DNA of 64,000 bases from Lachnospiraceae bacterium. Lineage in GTDB: Bacteria > Bacillota > Clostridia > Lachnospirales > Lachnospiraceae. Below are positions 63,656-64,000 of the stretch, one piece after another. Position 1 is the first letter of the stretch. Each line of letters starts with the position of its first letter. The notes below the pieces were generated by a model, which saw nothing but the letters and a program-made list of their open reading frames with translations, was not told the DNA's origin and made no database searches. The stretch covers positions 1-64,000 of the forward strand of contig JAGBBW010000009.1 of assembly GCA_017938285.1 (NCBI GenBank), written 5' to 3'. The position numbers were made by a program, and so were the translations under genes.

Positions 63656-64000
63656 TTATTTCAGTTGTCGTGCAATTTTCTTCATTATACCAAAAATATT
63701 TGGATTAAATTTTTTGTCCATATCCTTTTCCATAATCTCAAACGCTTCCTCTTTGGTAAAAGAACCACGGTAAGTACGCCGCTCTGTCAGCGCACAATAG
63801 TTACCTACCACTGCCACAATCTGGGCCGATAAAGGAATCTCTTCCCCTTTCCTGCCATCCGGATAGCCGCTGCCATCCCAGTTTTCATGATGGTTCTTTG
63901 CAATTTCCACCGCAATCTGGATGAGCCGGTTATCACTGCTTACTTCCCCTATATCCTGTAAAATCCTTGCTCCAATCGTAGTATGTGTCCGCATAATGGC
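63656..64000 (-). CDS. HD-GYP domain protein, 5' end outside the window, key metal ligand lost
   Basis: Only the C-terminal about 115 residues are visible; the frame is open to the edge. The domain has NHHENWDGSGYPDG, so HHE and GYP are intact. The stretch normally reading ADVYDALTS is VVGNYCALTE, replacing the conserved metal-binding Asp with Gly and the second Asp with Cys. The protein may therefore be a poor or inactive c-di-GMP phosphodiesterase and act as a binding or adaptor protein. An N-terminal receiver domain is common in such neighbours but not visible here. It leads into the chemotaxis genes. Confidence 0.8.
   Translation of the reverse strand, partial: AIMRTHTTIGARILQDIGEVSSDNRLIQIAVEIAKNHHENWDGSGYPDGRKGEEIPLSAQIVAVVGNYCALTERRTYRGSFTKEEAFEIMEKDMDKKFNPNIFGIMKKIARQLK

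Overview
The window looks like the chromosome of a Gram-positive, spore-forming-lineage anaerobe, most likely a Lachnospiraceae (Clostridia). Reasons seen in the sequence: spoVG, paired glgC/glgD, a DnaD/DnaI-type replication pair, an LTA-synthase-like enzyme, a long (393 aa) PRPP synthetase, very frequent AGGAG-type ribosome binding sites, and gut-commensal style GH3 and GH5 glycosidases. I see no rRNA, tRNA, CRISPR array, complete insertion sequence or prophage. The genus cannot be fixed from the sequence alone.

Layout. 1-3.9 kb: a doubly broken GH3 glycosidase behind an LTA-synthase-family protein. 4.0-7.4 kb: a metal-homeostasis operon (HMA chaperone, P1B ATPase, methyltransferase, ArsR repressor) with a clear promoter and operator. 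7.4-14.6 kb: housekeeping genes on the minus strand (PrsA-like foldase, mfd, pth, a NodB deacetylase, spoVG). 14.6-17.5 kb: a hairpin-rich gap and glgC-glgD. 17.6-22.9 kb on the plus strand: murC, a cluster of DnaA boxes, dnaD-like and dnaC/dnaI-like genes, prs. 22.9-28 kb: a class A PBP with a repeat tail, an HD-GYP protein, a small unknown protein and an XRE regulator with an S24-like but catalytically altered domain. 28-31.6 kb: the complete dTDP-rhamnose operon rfbABDC. 31.6-39.2 kb: a MerR-methyltransferase fusion divergent from a polyprenyl-phosphate sugar transferase, then a YdcF protein, a diguanylate cyclase-GH5 cellulase operon with a long leader, and a DegV protein. 39.3-44.5 kb: a chemoreceptor with its own solute-binding lipoprotein, a large protein carrying a decarboxylase-like motif, and a hidden small-membrane-protein locus that resembles a type I toxin-antitoxin module. 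44.5-48.6 kb: MFS, MATE and cation/proton transporters. 48.8-57.2 kb: a secreted beta-helix protein and two overlapping hybrid histidine kinases, one fused to a DegV domain. 57.3-64 kb: a chemotaxis operon (HD-GYP protein, cheR, cheB, response regulator, cheA, cheW, MCP).

How it works together. Much of the right half concerns sensing and the cell surface. c-di-GMP enzymes (one GGDEF, two HD-GYP proteins) sit beside chemotaxis genes and a surface-anchored cellulase. The rhamnose genes and the sugar transferase point to a surface polysaccharide. Several exported proteins share Pro/Thr/Glu-rich spacers. No flagellar gene lies in the window, so what the chemosensory array drives cannot be read from it.

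The most interesting items are the unannotated 36-aa small membrane protein gene with a convergent antisense RNA sharing its terminator (44.15-44.46 kb), the histidine kinase-receiver-DegV fusion (51.7-54.4 kb), the DnaA-box cluster in front of the dnaD-like gene (19.05-19.23 kb), the five-hairpin intergenic region (14.67-14.97 kb), and the structured leader of the diguanylate cyclase-cellulase operon (38.0-38.2 kb).
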